A DNA stretch of 64,000 nucleotides. Origin: Azoarcus sp. KH32C (lineage in GTDB: Bacteria; Pseudomonadota; Gammaproteobacteria; Burkholderiales; Rhodocyclaceae). The notes beneath the pieces were generated by a model. That model did not search any database. It saw nothing but the letters and a program-made list of their open reading frames with translations, and had not been told where the DNA came from. Position numbers and translations under genes: made by a program. Within the stretch, counting starts at the first letter, position 1, and the number at the start of each line of letters is the position of its first letter. Positions 1-8,549 of this stretch are shown piece after piece. Location: the NCBI RefSeq assembly GCF_000349945.1, contig NC_020516.1, positions 3,720,001 to 3,784,000 of the forward strand, given 5' to 3'.

Positions 1-152
1 TCTAGCCACCACTCGCCGGCAAGCGCGCGCTCAAGCCGTAACCGCGTGCGCAGCGGGAACGGCGCGTAAGCCGTCAGGCAGTCGGGCTGCGCATCGACTA
101 TTCTATGCAGGCGAGGCCGCACGGCTGAGCGGGGATTTGCGGGGGGTGCATC

Positions 153-416
153 GTGGCAAACAAATACTTTTGCCTTGTCCTTACGTCGGACGGGCTGGAC
201 GAGCTGGTGCCGATCCTGAAGGACTACCTGCAGGAAGGCCCGATCGGTAGGTATCTCTACTGCAGGGAAGCGGAGCCGGATCGCAGCTATTTTCGTGTGG
301 TTGCGGAATTTTCCAAGGACGACGGCTCTACGATGGAATCGGAGGCCTTCATTCCGCACCGCTTCATCAAGATCGTGATCTCGAGCCCGGATCGCAAGCA
401 CATCGGTTTTCTCTGA
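153..416 (+). CDS. Hypothetical protein (87 aa)
   Basis: A short protein starting at a GTG codon behind a G-rich stretch that could act as ribosome binding site. It has mixed charge, no signal peptide and no membrane segment, so it is probably a small soluble cytoplasmic protein. I recognise no family or catalytic motif. It is followed after about 40 bp by a RidA-like gene on the same strand, so the two may be cotranscribed. Codon usage is like that of its neighbours, which supports a real gene, but the function is unknown. The 152 bp to its left hold no gene I can support. Confidence 0.6.
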   Translation: MANKYFCLVLTSDGLDELVPILKDYLQEGPIGRYLYCREAEPDRSYFRVVAEFSKDDGSTMESEAFIPHRFIKIVISSPDRKHIGFL

Positions 417-455
417 CGGAACGTCATCGCGCCGTGCGTCTTTACGGAGGTGCAC

Positions 456-854
456 ATGAGCAAGACGATCATCCTCATCAAGGACGCCCCCGCTCCTGTG
501 GGCCCGTATTCTCAAGGCGTCGTCATGGACGGCTGGGTCTGGACATCCGGGCAGGTGGGCCTGGATCCGGCGACCGGGGCGATGGCCGGATCGGACGTCG
601 CCATCCAGGCCAATCAGGCGCTGCGCAATATCGAAGCCATTCTCCGACAGGGCGGCTCCAGTCTCGCCCAAGTCGTTCGCGTGACCGTCTACCTGACCAA
701 CATGGATGACTTTTCGGCGGTCAATGCGGTGTATGCGAACTACTTCCCGAACAACTTTCCGGCACGCTCGTGCGTGGAGGTATCGCGCCTGCCACTCGGT
801 GCGCTGATCGAAATCGACGCCATGGCCAGATCAACCCGCCTGCCCTCTTACTAA
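456..854 (+). CDS. RidA/YjgF/RutC family protein
   Basis: About 132 residues, the usual length for RidA proteins, which form trimers and hydrolyse reactive enamine/imine intermediates in the cytoplasm. Family marks seen are the N-terminal PVGPYSQ segment, the central QANQALRNIEAIL helix and the C-terminal stretch with ARSCVEVSRLPLG that carries the conserved arginine. I chose the ATG at 456 because GGAGG lies five bases upstream; an in-frame GTG at 450 would overlap that site. The close DHFR-fold gene downstream suggests an operon. Members of this superfamily also act in pyrimidine and hydantoin-type catabolism (RutC-like), which would suit the neighbouring ureide genes, but this is inference. 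Confidence 0.88.
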   Translation: MSKTIILIKDAPAPVGPYSQGVVMDGWVWTSGQVGLDPATGAMAGSDVAIQANQALRNIEAILRQGGSSLAQVVRVTVYLTNMDDFSAVNAVYANYFPNNFPARSCVEVSRLPLGALIEIDAMARSTRLPSY

Positions 855-862
855 GCGACGAC

Positions 863-1417
863 ATGAAAACCCAGTACTACACGGCCGCAAGCCTCGACGG
901 CTTCATCGCGACACCGGACGACTCGCTCGACTGGCTGTTTCCCTTGGCCGACATCAACGAGACGAGCTACCCGGAATTCATCAAGGAGGTCGGGGCCCTG
1001 GCGATGGGCTCCGCGACTTACGAATGGCTGCTGCGTCATGTGGTGAAGCCGGAATCGGCGACCAAGACCTGGCCGTACGAACAGCCGGCATGGGTCTTCT
1101 CCGGCCGCGAGCTGCCCGGCGTACCGGGGGCCGACATCCGCTTCGTGAAGGGCGATGTCCGCCCGATCCACGAAGAGATGCAGGCGGCGGCGAACGGGAA
1201 GAACGTCTGGCTGGTCGGCGGCGGCGACTTCGTCGGACAGTTTCATGATGCAGGACTGCTCGACGAGTTGATCGTGCAGATCGGCTCGGTCACGCTAGGT
1301 TCCGGCAAGCAGTTGCTCCCGCGCAAGATCACCTCGCCGCCGCTCAAGCTCGTCGGCGTCCGCCAATATGGCTCTGGGATGGTGGAGCTTAGGTACGAGG
1401 TTCCGAAGCGCGCATGA
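863..1417 (+). CDS. Dihydrofolate reductase-fold (RibD C-terminal type) family protein
   Basis: A 184-residue cytoplasmic oxidoreductase of the RibD C-terminal/DHFR-like superfamily. The N-terminus reads YYTAASLDGFIATPDDSLDW, the typical first strand and loop of this family, and VWLVGGGDFVGQF near residue 115 matches the glycine-rich NADPH-binding segment. It begins eight bases after the RidA-like gene and is likely cotranscribed. The natural substrate of this subgroup is usually unknown; a folate or deazaflavin-related reduction is possible. It is convergent with the allantoinase gene, only a few bases apart, with no terminator visible between them. Confidence 0.85.
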   Translation: MKTQYYTAASLDGFIATPDDSLDWLFPLADINETSYPEFIKEVGALAMGSATYEWLLRHVVKPESATKTWPYEQPAWVFSGRELPGVPGADIRFVKGDVRPIHEEMQAAANGKNVWLVGGGDFVGQFHDAGLLDELIVQIGSVTLGSGKQLLPRKITSPPLKLVGVRQYGSGMVELRYEVPKRA

Positions 1418-1421
1418 GCCA

Positions 1422-2351
1422 TCAGGGCCGGTACGGGTGATGCTCGCGCCAGTGACGCGCGATATCGACACGCCGGCACACCCACACGCGGTCGTGCTTC
1501 TCGATGTGGTCGAGGAAGCGCTGCAGCGCGCGGAAACGCCCCGGGCGTCCGAGCAGGCGGCAGTGCATGCCGACGGACATCATCGCCGGACGCTCGTCGC
1601 CTTCGGCGTACATCACGTCGAAGGCGTCGCGCAGGTATTCGAAGAACTCGTCGCCGTGCGAGAAACCCTGTGGCAGCGCGAAGCGCATGTCGTTGGTGTC
1701 GAGGGTATAGGGGACGATCAGCTGCGGCACGGTCTCGCCGTCGGTCTTCTGCACCTCCATCCAGAACGGCAGGTCGTCGCCGTAGTAGTCCGAGTCGTAG
1801 AGGAAACCGCCGTAGTCGGCGACGAGGCGCCGCGTGTTGGGGGAGTCGCGGCCCGTGTACCAGCCCAGGGCGCGCTGCCCGGTCAGACGTTCGATGATCT
1901 CCATGCCGATGCGCAGATGCTCGCGCTCGGTGGCCTCGTCGACGTTCTGGTAGTGGATCCAGCGCCAGCCGTGGCCAGCGATCTCGTGGCCGAGTTCGCG
2001 GAAGGCCGCGGTGACTTCGGGGTGGCGTTCGAGCGCCATTGACACGCCGAAGACTGTCAGCGGCAGGCCACGGCGCTCGAATTCGCGCAGAAAACGCCAG
2101 ACGCCGACGCGCGATCCGTATTCGTAGACGCCTTCCATCGACAGGTGGCGGTCCGGAATCGCGGGCGGATTGAAGAGTTCGGACAGGAACTGTTCGCTCG
2201 CCGGGTCGCCATGCAGCACGCAGTTCTCGCCGCCTTCCTCGTAGTTCAGCACGAACTGGACGGCGACGCGGGCACGGCCGGGCCAGTTGGCGTACGGAGG
2301 GTTGCGGCCGTAGCCGACGAGGTCTCGGGGGTAGTCTTTCGTGATTGGCAT
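1422..2351 (-). CDS. puuE: Allantoinase PuuE (polysaccharide-deacetylase fold)
   Basis: A 309-residue cofactor-poor allantoinase that opens the hydantoin ring of allantoin to give allantoate. It belongs to the PuuE branch of the NodB/polysaccharide deacetylase fold, not the amidohydrolase branch. Seen in the sequence: the N-terminal DYPRDLVGYGRNPPYANWPG, NYEEGGE, GHEIAGHGWRW and GWYTGRDSPNTRRL, all typical of PuuE. The start at 2351 is chosen because AGGAG sits just upstream; an ATG 15 bases earlier overlaps that site. It is the last gene of a leftward set of regulator, racemase-like, porin and NCS1 genes, so its substrate is probably imported by the NCS1 carrier next to it. Confidence 0.9.
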   Translation of the reverse strand: MPITKDYPRDLVGYGRNPPYANWPGRARVAVQFVLNYEEGGENCVLHGDPASEQFLSELFNPPAIPDRHLSMEGVYEYGSRVGVWRFLREFERRGLPLTVFGVSMALERHPEVTAAFRELGHEIAGHGWRWIHYQNVDEATEREHLRIGMEIIERLTGQRALGWYTGRDSPNTRRLVADYGGFLYDSDYYGDDLPFWMEVQKTDGETVPQLIVPYTLDTNDMRFALPQGFSHGDEFFEYLRDAFDVMYAEGDERPAMMSVGMHCRLLGRPGRFRALQRFLDHIEKHDRVWVCRRVDIARHWREHHPYRP

Positions 2352-2378
2352 GTGTTTCTCCTGCATGTGGGGTTGGAT

Positions 2379-3860
2379 TCAGCTTCGCCGTGCGGCACGC
2401 ATGAAGGCGAGGTAGATCGACGCGCCGGCAACGGCGCCGATCACCCAACCGAAGTTGTTTTCGGGCAGCAGATGGAAGAACTGGGTCGCGAGCTCCCAGC
2501 CGATCGAGATCGCGCCGGACAGGGCAAGCGCGGCGAGGCCGACCTTGTTCCAGCCGCCGTCGTAGTGGTAGCGCCCGTCCGGCGACATCGTGTACAGCTC
2601 GGCCGGTTTCACGACCTGTTTCTTGACGAGATAGAAGTCGCCCATCATCACGCCGTAGAGCGGCGCGAGGATGGCGCCGAAGACGCTGACGAAGACGGTG
2701 ATCGCCTTCGGGCTGTCGACGAAGATCCACGGGCAGACGAGCACCGCGAGGATCGACGCGATCAGGCCGCCGCGCTTGAAATCGACGTGCTTCGGAAAGA
2801 GGTTTGCGATGTCGTAGGCGGGCGAGACGAAGTTCGCGACGATGTTGATGCCCATCGTCGCGATGACGAAGGTGAGGCTACCGAGCACGACGGCAAACTT
2901 GTTGTCGATGCGCGCGACGATCTCGACGGGGTCCATGATCATCGCCCCGAAAACGGTCGTGCTGCCGGCGGTGACGATCACGGTGATGATCGAGAAGACG
3001 ATGAAATTGACCGGCAGGCCGAGGAAGTTGCCGATCCTCATCTGGCGCTCGCTCTTGCCGAAGCGCGAGAAGTCGCCAAAGTTGAGCAGCAGCGCGGCGA
3101 AGTAGCTGACGACGAGCAGGATCGCGCTGCCCATCGCGCCGACCGATTCGGCGCCCGTCAGCACCTTGTCGCCGAGCGTGAGGTCCAGTGCGCCGAGGCC
3201 CGCCTTCGACAGGATCCACGCCATCAGAGCGAACATCACGACATAGACGGCGGGACCGCAGAAATCGATGAACTTGCGGATCGCCTCCATGCCACGCTGG
3301 AAGATCACGAGCTGGAAGAACCACATGAACAGGAAACAGCCCCAGCCGAGAAAGTCGAGCCGCAGGAAGCTCGTCTCGCGCAGCACCACGGCCGCGGGGA
3401 CGAAGAGCAGCACCAGCGTCGCAACGGCCTTCGACGCGAAATAGGTCTGGACGCCGTACCAGACGATCCCGACGATGCCGCGGATCGTCGCGGCGAGGTT
3501 CGCGCCCATCACGCCCATGCTGACGCGCGCCATCACCGGGAAGGGAATGCCATGCACGAGGCTGGGCTTGCCGACCCAGTTCATCAGGATATTGACGAGG
3601 ACGATGCCGATCGTCAGCGCGGCGAGCACCTGCCAGCCGGAGAGGCCGAGCAGGAAGAGGCTCGCGGCAAAGGTGTAGCCGCCGACGCTATGCACGTCGG
3701 ACATCCACATCGCAAAGATGCTGTAGCCGTTCCACGTGCGCTTGTCTTGCGGCACGGGGGCGAGGTCGTGGTTGTAGAGGCGCGGGTCGACGCCCCCGAT
3801 GCCGACGGGCGCGCTCGTGGCGGCGTCGCTGCCGTAGCCGGTACTCGTTGTCGTGCTCAT
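2379..3860 (-). CDS. NCS1 family permease (allantoin/hydantoin/nucleobase type)
   Basis: A 493-residue inner-membrane symporter with about twelve hydrophobic segments. The N-terminal loop RLYNHDLAPVPQDKRTW and the following FAMWMSDVHSVGGY are hallmarks of bacterial NCS1 carriers such as PucI and Mhp1, which import allantoin, hydantoins, uracil or cytosine with a cation. LLLNFGDFSRF in the middle matches the conserved helix that binds substrate. A strong GGAGGA precedes the ATG. Its place between porin and allantoinase genes makes allantoin or a related ureide the best guess. A second NCS1 gene at 7028 is clearly related but distinct, so the two may differ in substrate. Confidence 0.88.
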   Translation of the reverse strand: MSTTTSTGYGSDAATSAPVGIGGVDPRLYNHDLAPVPQDKRTWNGYSIFAMWMSDVHSVGGYTFAASLFLLGLSGWQVLAALTIGIVLVNILMNWVGKPSLVHGIPFPVMARVSMGVMGANLAATIRGIVGIVWYGVQTYFASKAVATLVLLFVPAAVVLRETSFLRLDFLGWGCFLFMWFFQLVIFQRGMEAIRKFIDFCGPAVYVVMFALMAWILSKAGLGALDLTLGDKVLTGAESVGAMGSAILLVVSYFAALLLNFGDFSRFGKSERQMRIGNFLGLPVNFIVFSIITVIVTAGSTTVFGAMIMDPVEIVARIDNKFAVVLGSLTFVIATMGINIVANFVSPAYDIANLFPKHVDFKRGGLIASILAVLVCPWIFVDSPKAITVFVSVFGAILAPLYGVMMGDFYLVKKQVVKPAELYTMSPDGRYHYDGGWNKVGLAALALSGAISIGWELATQFFHLLPENNFGWVIGAVAGASIYLAFMRAARRS

Positions 3861-3924
3861 CGGATCCTCCTCGCCACACCCGTGGAACGTCGCGTACGCC
3901 CCAAGGGCGCACGCGTCTACCGTC

Positions 3925-5001
3925 TTAGTAGTAGTGGATCATCCCCAGCGCAAAGCCCTTAAGGTCCGCGCCTGCGGCGACGTTGCCGACTGCGGCGTCG
4001 AAGTCGTTGCTCGCGGCGGCGCCGTTCGTCAGATGCGCGTACTGCGCATACAGCTCGGTGCGCTTCGAAGCGTGATAGGCATAGCCGAACGCCCAGTGAC
4101 TGCTGCGCGTGTCGCTGCTGCTGAGAGGGCCGTTCTTCACGCCGGAATCGCGCGCGTAGTTGGCGCGCAGTTCATGAGCGCCGAATGGCCAGGAGGCGGT
4201 GAGCGCCCAGTCGCTGATCTTCAGCTCACGCCCGGTGTAGTCCGCCTTGTGGTCTTCGTAGATCGCGCCGAGCTTCGGCCCGCCCGCGATCGCGTAGGTC
4301 GCCGCAAGGCCCAGCGATTGGCCGCTGCCGCGCAGCGCGCCCTTTTGGTAGCGGTAGCCGAGCGCCGTGTGCAGGCCGCCGACGTCGTAGGTGCCGGCGA
4401 GCGAATACTCGTCGGTCGCGCGCGTCGTCGGGGTCTCGTTCTCGCCCGCGCTGTACTGCGCCCGCAGGCGCAGGCCGTTAATGACCGGTGACCAGTAGTT
4501 GATGCTGTTCGTCGCCTGGAATCCGCTCGGCGGTGCACCGAGCTTGAGCGGCGCGACATAGACGACGGCGTCGATCGAGCCGAGCGTGAGGATGTCCCAC
4601 GGGTCGGCACTTAGGCTCGAGATGTAGAACGGACGATGACGTTTGCCGAGCATGACGTCGCCCCAGCCGCCGCCGAGGCCGACGTAGGTCTCGGCGCCAC
4701 CCGTACCGAAAAGCCCGCCCTCGCCATTGACCGGCGTATTGCCTTCGACCCAGAAGAACGCGCGGTTGCCGCCGCCCAGATCTTCCGTGCCGCTGAAGCG
4801 GATGCGGCTCGCGACGTCGGTGACCCGCGTCTCGCGGTCGATGTCCGCCGACGAACCGGCGGTCGCGCCGCGTGCGGACACGCTGTCGATCTGGGCCGCG
4901 ATCCGCCCGGAGATTGTCACGCCCTGGGCTTGGGCCGCGCCCGCCAGCGCGAGGCCCCCTATGCCGATCGCTGCGGCGATCTTCTTGTAATGTGCTGCCA
5001 T
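3925..5001 (-). CDS. Gram-negative general porin
   Basis: A 358-residue outer-membrane protein with a Sec signal peptide (ALAGAAQAQ cleavage region near residue 26) followed by GVTISGRIAAQID, the usual first strand of betaproteobacterial trimeric porins. The remaining sequence alternates short amphipathic strands and glycine-rich loops, and ends in an aromatic residue (MIHYY), as expected for BAM-dependent barrels. GAGGAG precedes the ATG. Lying between the racemase-like and NCS1 genes in the same direction, it probably lets the ureide cross the outer membrane, though general porins are rarely strictly specific. A 153-bp gap separates it from the upstream racemase-like gene. Confidence 0.88.
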   Translation of the reverse strand: MAAHYKKIAAAIGIGGLALAGAAQAQGVTISGRIAAQIDSVSARGATAGSSADIDRETRVTDVASRIRFSGTEDLGGGNRAFFWVEGNTPVNGEGGLFGTGGAETYVGLGGGWGDVMLGKRHRPFYISSLSADPWDILTLGSIDAVVYVAPLKLGAPPSGFQATNSINYWSPVINGLRLRAQYSAGENETPTTRATDEYSLAGTYDVGGLHTALGYRYQKGALRGSGQSLGLAATYAIAGGPKLGAIYEDHKADYTGRELKISDWALTASWPFGAHELRANYARDSGVKNGPLSSSDTRSSHWAFGYAYHASKRTELYAQYAHLTNGAAASNDFDAAVGNVAAGADLKGFALGMIHYY

Positions 5002-5154
5002 GCTGTCTCCTCGATATTTGTGTGTTTTAGGTGCTGCATTGGCGCGCTCCGCATGAAAACGGAGGCGCAGCGGTGCCCGCCGGCAGCCGCGGACGGCTGA
5101 CGGGGAGTCACTCGGGAGCCGGACGCCTCTGCCGGGCGTCTCAGCAGAACTTGA

Positions 5155-5898
5155 TCAGGAAGCCGGGCGGCTGCTCAGGTATTCGAACTGCCCGGTGAAG
5201 CGCTTCGGCGGCGGGAAGGCGAGGTCGCCATGCTTGCTGGTGCCGAGCTTGAGGCTCGCGAGGGTTTCGGCGAGCTTCACGGCGGCGGTCACGCCTTCGA
5301 CAATCGGCAGGCCAACCGCGTCGCGGATCTCATCCGCGAGGTCCGCCATGCCGCCGCAGCCGAGCACGATCGCGCCGATGTTGTCCTCGGCCTTCGCGCG
5401 GCGGCATTCTTCGACGATGCGGTCGAGCGCGCAGGCGCCGTCGTCCTCAAGGTCCAGCACGGGGATTTCGGCGGCGCGCACGCGGCGGCAGTGGTGCGCA
5501 AAACCGTAGGACTGCAGCAGATGCTCGGCGATGATGCCGGTGCGCGAGAGCGTCGTGACGATCGAGAAACGCGTCGCAATCATCGTCGCCAGGTGAAAGG
5601 CGGCTTCGGCAATCCCGATCACCGGGGCACGGGTGAGCTCGCGCGCGGCGAGCAGGCCCGGATCGCCGAAGCACGCGATCACGTACGCGTCCGTCCCCTC
5701 CTTTTCGCCCTTGCACACTTCGTCCGCGACGCCGACAGCGCTGATCGCCTCGTCGAAGTGGCTCTCGATCGACACCGGTCCGCTATCCGGGTTGGTCGCG
5801 ACGATGCGCGTGCCGGGCGCGGCGACGCGCTGCGCCGAGGCGCCGATCTTCTCGGTCATGCTGCGGGTGGTGTTGGGATTGATGACGCGTATCAGCAT
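5155..5898 (-). CDS. Asp/Glu/hydantoin racemase family protein (putative allantoin racemase)
   Basis: A 247-residue member of the Asp/Glu/hydantoin racemase superfamily. The start MLIRVINPNTT, the two catalytic-cysteine contexts YVIACFGDP (near residue 80) and IVLGCGGMA (near residue 185), and IPVLDLED are as in HyuA/HpxA-type enzymes. Known relatives interconvert the enantiomers of 5-substituted hydantoins or of allantoin. With PuuE and NCS1 genes in the same operon, allantoin racemase is the likely role, because uricase and spontaneous hydrolysis yield both enantiomers. The ATG at 5898 has GGAG upstream, and a perfect TGTATACA palindrome lies just beyond it. Hydantoin racemase cannot be excluded. 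Confidence 0.8.
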   Translation of the reverse strand: MLIRVINPNTTRSMTEKIGASAQRVAAPGTRIVATNPDSGPVSIESHFDEAISAVGVADEVCKGEKEGTDAYVIACFGDPGLLAARELTRAPVIGIAEAAFHLATMIATRFSIVTTLSRTGIIAEHLLQSYGFAHHCRRVRAAEIPVLDLEDDGACALDRIVEECRRAKAEDNIGAIVLGCGGMADLADEIRDAVGLPIVEGVTAAVKLAETLASLKLGTSKHGDLAFPPPKRFTGQFEYLSSRPAS

Positions 5899-5912
5899 TG
5901 CTGTCTCCTCGT

Positions 5913-5920
5913 TGTATACA
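5913..5920. promoter_or_regulatory. TGTATACA palindrome before the racemase-like gene
   Basis: A perfect 8-bp palindrome in the 35-bp gap between the GntR regulator gene and the racemase-like gene, immediately upstream of the latter's ribosome binding site. It matches the (T)TGTATCC/GGATACA boxes in front of the regulator and the 7028 permease, which suggests one regulator binds all of them. Confidence 0.45.
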
Positions 5921-5933
5921 GAGGGGTCGCTTC

Positions 5934-6686
5934 CTAACGCAGCTTCGTGCGGCGTTGGGCGACCTCCTCGAGAATCTTCTTCAGGTCCGGTGCGGCGGGT
6001 TCTTCCTCGACCAGCACGACGCTGCGCTCGACGTCGCGCAGGTGGCGGTCCATCCAGCGCGTTGCGGCTTCGACGTCGCCCGCGGCGAGGATCTCGATCA
6101 CGTCGTCGTGCTCGGAATGGCGGCAGCTCGCCGTCTGCAGCGAGCCGTAGGTCGCAATCACAAGCGACGAGCGCGACACGAGCTGGGTCAGGAAATCGGT
6201 GAGCGTCTCGTTGCCCGAAATGCGGATCAGCGCGACGTGGAAGGCGCCCGACAGGTAGATCGACTCGCGCCAATCGCCGCGTTCCTGCGCAGCATGCTCG
6301 CGGCGCACCAGCTCACGCAGTTCCTCCAGCGCGGCGGGCGTCGCCTTCGCGACGACCTGCGGGATCGCGCCACATTCGATGATCCGGCGCGCGGAAAAGA
6401 TGTCACGCGCATCGCTCACCGAAGGCTGGGCGACCGATGCGCCGCGATTCAGCCGCACATCGACGAGGCGCTCGTGCGCGAGCCGCTGCAGCACCTTGCG
6501 GATGCTGGTGCGGCTGACGCCATAGGTTTCGGCCAGCGTGTCCTCGGGCAACTTGGTGCCGGGCGCGAGGTGGTTCTCGACGATCGCGACGAACAGGTTG
6601 CGATAGATCGCTTCGTCACGCCCGTTGCCGCCCATGCCGTCATCGGCGCGGCCCGTTTCGAGTTCGGTGGAAGCACGTTTTCCCAT
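5934..6686 (-). CDS. GntR/FadR family (FCD) transcriptional regulator
   Basis: A 250-residue cytoplasmic DNA-binding protein. The N-terminal winged helix (about residues 20-85) contains LPEDTLAETYGVSRTSIRKV, a normal GntR recognition helix, and is followed by an all-helical FCD effector domain with the FHVALIRISGNETL and HDDVIEILAAGD metal/ligand segments. I prefer the ATG at 6686 because GGAG lies just upstream; an ATG at 6698 is also in frame. It heads the leftward ureide operon and is divergent from the NCS1 permease at 7028, the classic place for a local regulator. It probably represses both transcripts until a ureide or glyoxylate-type ligand binds. Confidence 0.87.
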   Translation of the reverse strand: MGKRASTELETGRADDGMGGNGRDEAIYRNLFVAIVENHLAPGTKLPEDTLAETYGVSRTSIRKVLQRLAHERLVDVRLNRGASVAQPSVSDARDIFSARRIIECGAIPQVVAKATPAALEELRELVRREHAAQERGDWRESIYLSGAFHVALIRISGNETLTDFLTQLVSRSSLVIATYGSLQTASCRHSEHDDVIEILAAGDVEAATRWMDRHLRDVERSVVLVEEEPAAPDLKKILEEVAQRRTKLR

Positions 6687-6747
6687 CTCAGTCTCCATGC
6701 GGGCACGACCACGGCCGGCCCGTCGTTGAAATCAGTCTAGAACCACT

Positions 6748-6918
6748 TTGGACACAATTCAATATTTTTTTGTGTACGTTTTAAAAACTTTATCGCCAAT
6801 TTTGTATCCATCCCTTCCCTCAATGAAATCGCGGACTCCGAACAAAAAGTCGAAGCGAAGCCATAAAATATTCTTGACTTCGTCGATTGGATACACTTTT
6901 ATATCGTTACGGATACAG
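6748..6918. promoter_or_regulatory. Divergent A/T-rich control region with repeated TGTATCC/GGATACA boxes
   Basis: The 340-bp gap between the GntR gene and the NCS1 gene at 7028 is far richer in A/T than its surroundings and holds no gene. It contains TGTATCC at 6803-6809 and GGATACA at 6889-6895 and 6911-6917, with weaker variants near 6748 and 6770. A -35-like TTGACT (6874-6879) is followed 18-19 bp later by an A/T -10 region (about 6898-6904). One GGATACA lies between these hexamers and the next 22 bp downstream, near the expected transcription start. That arrangement fits repression of the permease-allantoicase transcript by the FCD regulator. Confidence 0.5.
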
Positions 6919-7027
6919 TTTATGGGTGCATAAAAAATTATACGCCCGCATCCATGGACCGTAGGACCGCTCGATCCAACACAAAAGGCAGCTACCGCGG
7001 CTCGACCGCGGAGACGAGGAGACAAGC

Positions 7028-8488
7028 ATGGCAGAGCACCTTCCGGCGGGTTACAGCGACCGCCTGTACAACGAGGACCTCGGTCCGCTGAAGGACAAGG
7101 ACTGGAACTGGTACAACATCTTCGCGTTCTGGATGTCCGATGTTCACAGCGTCGGTGGATACGTTTTCGCCGGCAGTTTGTTCGCACTCGGCCTGAGCAG
7201 TTGGCAGGTCCTGGTATCGCTGATCATCGGCATCTGCCTGGTGAATCTCTTCTGCAACTGGGTCGCGCGCCCCAGCCAGCAGGCCGGCATCCCCTACCCG
7301 GTCGCCTGCCGCCTGGCCTTCGGCGTCTGGGGGGCGAACGTACCGGCGATCATCCGCGGCCTGATCGCGGTCGCGTGGTACGGCATCCAGACCTTCCTCG
7401 CCTCGTCGGCGCTGACGATCGTGCTGCTGCGCTTCTTCCCCGGACTTGAAAGCCTCACGCACCACAGCTTCGCCGGCCTGTCCTACCTCGGCTGGCTCGG
7501 CTTCATGACGATGTGGGTGCTACAGGCGATCGTGTTCTGGCATGGCATGGAAGCGATCAAGCGCTTCATCGACTGGGCCGGTCCCGCGGTCTACCTCGTG
7601 ATGTTCCTGCTCGCCGGATGGATCGTGTGGAAGGCGGGCGTCGACAACATCAGCCTCAACCTCGGCGAAGTGAAGTACGAAGGCCTGGGCGTCATCGGCC
7701 CGATGATCACCGCGATCGCGCTGGTCGTGTCCTACTTCTCCGGCCCGATGCTGAACTTCGGCGACTTCTCGCGCTACGGCAAGCACTTTGATGAGGTGAA
7801 GCGCGGCAACTTCTGGGGCCTGCCGGTCAATTTCCTGGCCTTCTCGATCGTCACCGTCGTCATCACCTCCGGCACGATCCCCGTGTTCGGCCACATGATC
7901 ACCGACCCGATCGAGACCGTCAGCAAGATCGACAACACGCTGGCCGCGGTACTCGGCGCCTTCACCTTCGTGACCGCCACGATCGGCATCAACATCGTCG
8001 CCAACTTCGTGTCACCGGCCTTCGACTTCTCCAACGTCGCACCGAAGCACATCAGCTTCCGCACCGGCGGCTTCATTGCCGCGGTCGGCTCGATCTTCAT
8101 CACGCCGTGGAACCTGTTCAACTCGCCGGAAGTGATCCACTACACGCTCGACATGCTCGCCGCCTTCATCGGCCCGCTGTTCGGCATCCTGCTGGTCGAC
8201 TTCTACTTCGTGCGCAACAAGAAAATCGTCGTCGACGACCTCTACAGCGACAAGCCGGGCGGCGCGTACTGGTATGACAACGGCGTGAACAAGCGCGCGA
8301 TCTGGGCGCTCGCCCCGGCGGTGATCGCCGGCGTCGTGATCACCCTGTCGGGCGTGAAGGTGCTCGCCGACTTCAACTGGTTCATCGGCTGCGCACTCGG
8401 CGCGCTGTTCTACCACTTCGCGATGAAGGGCCAGACGGTGTCCGAAGGTGAGCTGGCCCCGACCCTCGCCGCCCAGTCGGCGCACTGA
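7028..8488 (+). CDS. NCS1 family permease (second copy, ureide/nucleobase type)
   Basis: A 486-residue inner-membrane symporter with about twelve transmembrane segments and the same NCS1 marks as the 2379 gene: RLYNEDLGP, FAFWMSDVHSVGGY and MLNFGDFSRYGK. GAGGAG lies seven bases before the ATG. The gene opens a rightward transcript with allantoicase and ureidoglycolate lyase, so it likely brings in allantoin or allantoate. A strong hairpin follows at 8495 and may reduce readthrough into the enzymes. The two NCS1 proteins are similar over their whole length but clearly diverged, so they are older paralogues and not a recent duplicate. Confidence 0.88.
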   Translation: MAEHLPAGYSDRLYNEDLGPLKDKDWNWYNIFAFWMSDVHSVGGYVFAGSLFALGLSSWQVLVSLIIGICLVNLFCNWVARPSQQAGIPYPVACRLAFGVWGANVPAIIRGLIAVAWYGIQTFLASSALTIVLLRFFPGLESLTHHSFAGLSYLGWLGFMTMWVLQAIVFWHGMEAIKRFIDWAGPAVYLVMFLLAGWIVWKAGVDNISLNLGEVKYEGLGVIGPMITAIALVVSYFSGPMLNFGDFSRYGKHFDEVKRGNFWGLPVNFLAFSIVTVVITSGTIPVFGHMITDPIETVSKIDNTLAAVLGAFTFVTATIGINIVANFVSPAFDFSNVAPKHISFRTGGFIAAVGSIFITPWNLFNSPEVIHYTLDMLAAFIGPLFGILLVDFYFVRNKKIVVDDLYSDKPGGAYWYDNGVNKRAIWALAPAVIAGVVITLSGVKVLADFNWFIGCALGALFYHFAMKGQTVSEGELAPTLAAQSAH

Positions 8489-8494
8489 TCCACC

Positions 8495-8518
8495 GGGCGG
8501 GAGCTGCTCCCGCCCTTT
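8495..8518 (+). terminator. Hairpin between NCS1 permease and allantoicase genes
   Basis: GGGCGGGAG (8495-8503) and CTCCCGCCC (8507-8515) form a perfect 9-bp GC stem with a 3-base loop followed by TTTCCC. It lies in the 61-bp gap between two genes of the same direction. It could be a partial intrinsic terminator or an mRNA stabiliser setting the ratio of permease to enzymes; the T-run is short. Confidence 0.5.
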
Positions 8519-8549
8519 CCCTTCCCTCCCACGAACACGAGAGTCCCCG

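Noticed and set aside
2145..3962. Long open frame of about 600 codons on the + strand opposite puuE and the NCS1 gene
   Set aside because: Antisense shadow in GC-rich DNA. Its translation is charged low-complexity sequence, and the opposite strand encodes clear family proteins.
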